From Nitrospinaceae bacterium (lineage in GTDB: Bacteria > Nitrospinota > Nitrospinia > Nitrospinales > VA-1): a stretch of 7,776 nt of DNA. The position numbers and the translations under genes were made by a program. The stretch lies in contig JAJDBI010000085.1 in NCBI GenBank assembly GCA_029261435.1, forward strand, positions 1 to 7,776, read 5' to 3'. Shown here piece after piece: positions 7,167-7,776 of this stretch (the stretch's first letter is position 1; each line of letters starts with the position of its first letter). A model generated the notes under the pieces. It searched no databases. It was given only the letters and a program-made list of their open reading frames with translations, and had not been told where the DNA came from.

Positions 7167-7206
7167 ATTATTATTCGAGTTTACAGCCTCTCAATAAGGA
7201 TGTCAA
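7167..7206 (-). promoter_or_regulatory. Overlapping sigma70-like promoters of the two-globin operon
   Basis: Two candidates overlap on the minus strand. P1 has a perfect -35 TTGACA (7206-7201), a 17-bp spacer and -10 TAAACT (7183-7178, 4 of 6 matches including the key T, A and T). P2 has TTGAGA (7194-7189), a 16-bp spacer and AATAAT (7172-7167), each box with 5 of 6 matches. Either would start transcription within or just before the 7145-7166 palindrome and drive the truncated haemoglobin gene. Confidence 0.5.
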
Positions 7207-7300
7207 AGTCTTTTATTGGGCTTAATAGTATTGTTAGTAGGGAAAATCAGATGTATGAACCAGCAGAAGTAGGGAAGAGACCCCTGATATGCAGGAGAAG

Positions 7301-7776
7301 TCAGTCGCTGGAAACTTCTGTTTCTTCAATCATTTGAAGGCTTTTGAGGGTGTAGAGCTTGTGATAGAGGCCTTCTTTATCCATGAGTTGTGTATGGGTT
7401 CCGCTTTCGACCAATTGTCCTCGGTCCATCACGATGATGCGGTCGGCATTGTGAATTGTGGAAAGCCGATGAGCAATGATGAACGAAGTTCTACCTTCCA
7501 TTAAACGTTCCAGAGCATCCTGAATCAGTAGCTCGGATTCGTTGTCAAGAGCCGAGGTAGCCTCATCAAGAATCAGGATATGCGGGTTCTTCAAAATTGC
7601 CCGGGCAATGGCGATGCGCTGTCTTTGTCCTGCCGAAAGGCGGATGCCTTTTTCACCAACCACGGTTTCGTATCCATCAGGGCATTCCATGATGAAGTTA
7701 TGAGCGTTGGCGGCTTTAGCGGCTTTCATTAGCTCTTCTCTGGTTACGCCCGGTTTTGCGTACTCAATATTTTCCA
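7301..7776 (-). CDS. ABC exporter ATPase domain, MsbA-type, C-terminal fragment (5'-partial)
   Basis: The frame is open from the right edge to TGA at 7301, giving 158 visible residues. They are the second half of the nucleotide-binding domain of a membrane-fused (type IV, MsbA/LmrA-like) exporter: ENIEYAKPGVTREEL after the Q-loop region, then GYETVVGEKG, the signature LSAGQRQRIAIARA, Walker B ILILDEATSALD with catalytic Glu, and the switch histidine in IIAHRLST. Walker A and the six membrane helices would lie outside the window. The signature has Ala in place of the second Gly of LSGGQ, a tolerated variant. Lipid A/lipid flipping (MsbA) or drug/peptide export are both possible; the fragment alone cannot decide. 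The gene ends 95 bp before the globin promoter and appears unrelated in function. No T-run terminator is evident after its stop. Confidence 0.9.
   Translation of the reverse strand, partial: ENIEYAKPGVTREELMKAAKAANAHNFIMECPDGYETVVGEKGIRLSAGQRQRIAIARAILKNPHILILDEATSALDNESELLIQDALERLMEGRTSFIIAHRLSTIHNADRIIVMDRGQLVESGTHTQLMDKEGLYHKLYTLKSLQMIEETEVSSD

Noticed and set aside
7192..7218. CAATAA / TTATTG 6-bp inverted repeat as a possible terminator of the ABC gene
   Set aside because: AT-only stem with a 15-nt loop and no following T-run; it overlaps the better-supported globin promoter.
7289..7504. Plus-strand frame opposite the ABC ATPase
   Set aside because: Antisense shadow of the Walker B/switch region of the exporter.
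7614..7628. LSAGQ instead of LSGGQ in the ABC signature as a sign of an inactive ATPase
   Set aside because: Ala at this position is a tolerated variant among ABC exporters, and Walker B Glu and the switch His are intact.
1..7776. tRNA, rRNA, CRISPR array, insertion sequence or phage attachment site
   Set aside because: No cloverleaf, regularly spaced repeats, transposase motifs or terminal inverted repeats with target duplications were seen on either strand.

Overview
All recognisable genes lie on the minus strand. The window suggests a Gram-negative, probably free-living aerobic or microaerobic bacterium. The evidence is a secreted beta-barrel ending in Phe, a lipoprotein signal, a CHASE hybrid kinase and two haem-globin genes, in moderately AT-rich DNA with mostly Shine-Dalgarno-led starts. 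A Nitrospinota-like or deltaproteobacteria-like marine organism would fit, but that is a guess and cannot be settled from this sequence.

Layout in the direction of transcription, from the right edge leftwards: (1) 7776-7301, the C-terminal ATPase end of an MsbA-type ABC exporter, cut by the window edge. (2) 7300-7116, an intergenic region with one or two sigma70-like promoters and a 22-bp palindrome at the expected transcription start. (3) 7115-6690, a group III truncated haemoglobin, then 6615-5689, a protoglobin-type globin domain fused to a four-helix PsiE-like membrane domain; together these look like a two-globin operon. (4) 5487-3010, a CHASE-domain hybrid histidine kinase with its own receiver domain. 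(5) 2754-2026, a small outer-membrane beta-barrel. (6) 1952 to beyond position 1, a lipoprotein that joins a TRAP-type (DctP) solute-binding domain to a branched-chain-amino-acid-type (LivK-like) binding domain; its C-terminus is outside the window.

Two functional themes appear. The globin pair, with its promoter-proximal palindrome, looks like a regulated response to O2, NO or a related gas ligand, with one soluble haem protein and one membrane-anchored. The kinase, barrel and double binding protein look like envelope sensing or uptake: a periplasmic-sensing kinase, an outer-membrane channel and a lipoprotein with two solute-binding modules. No TRAP or ABC permease gene is visible, so the double binding protein may act as a sensor or scavenger rather than as part of a local transporter. 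The most unusual items are the TRAP/LivK binding-protein fusion and the globin-PsiE membrane fusion.
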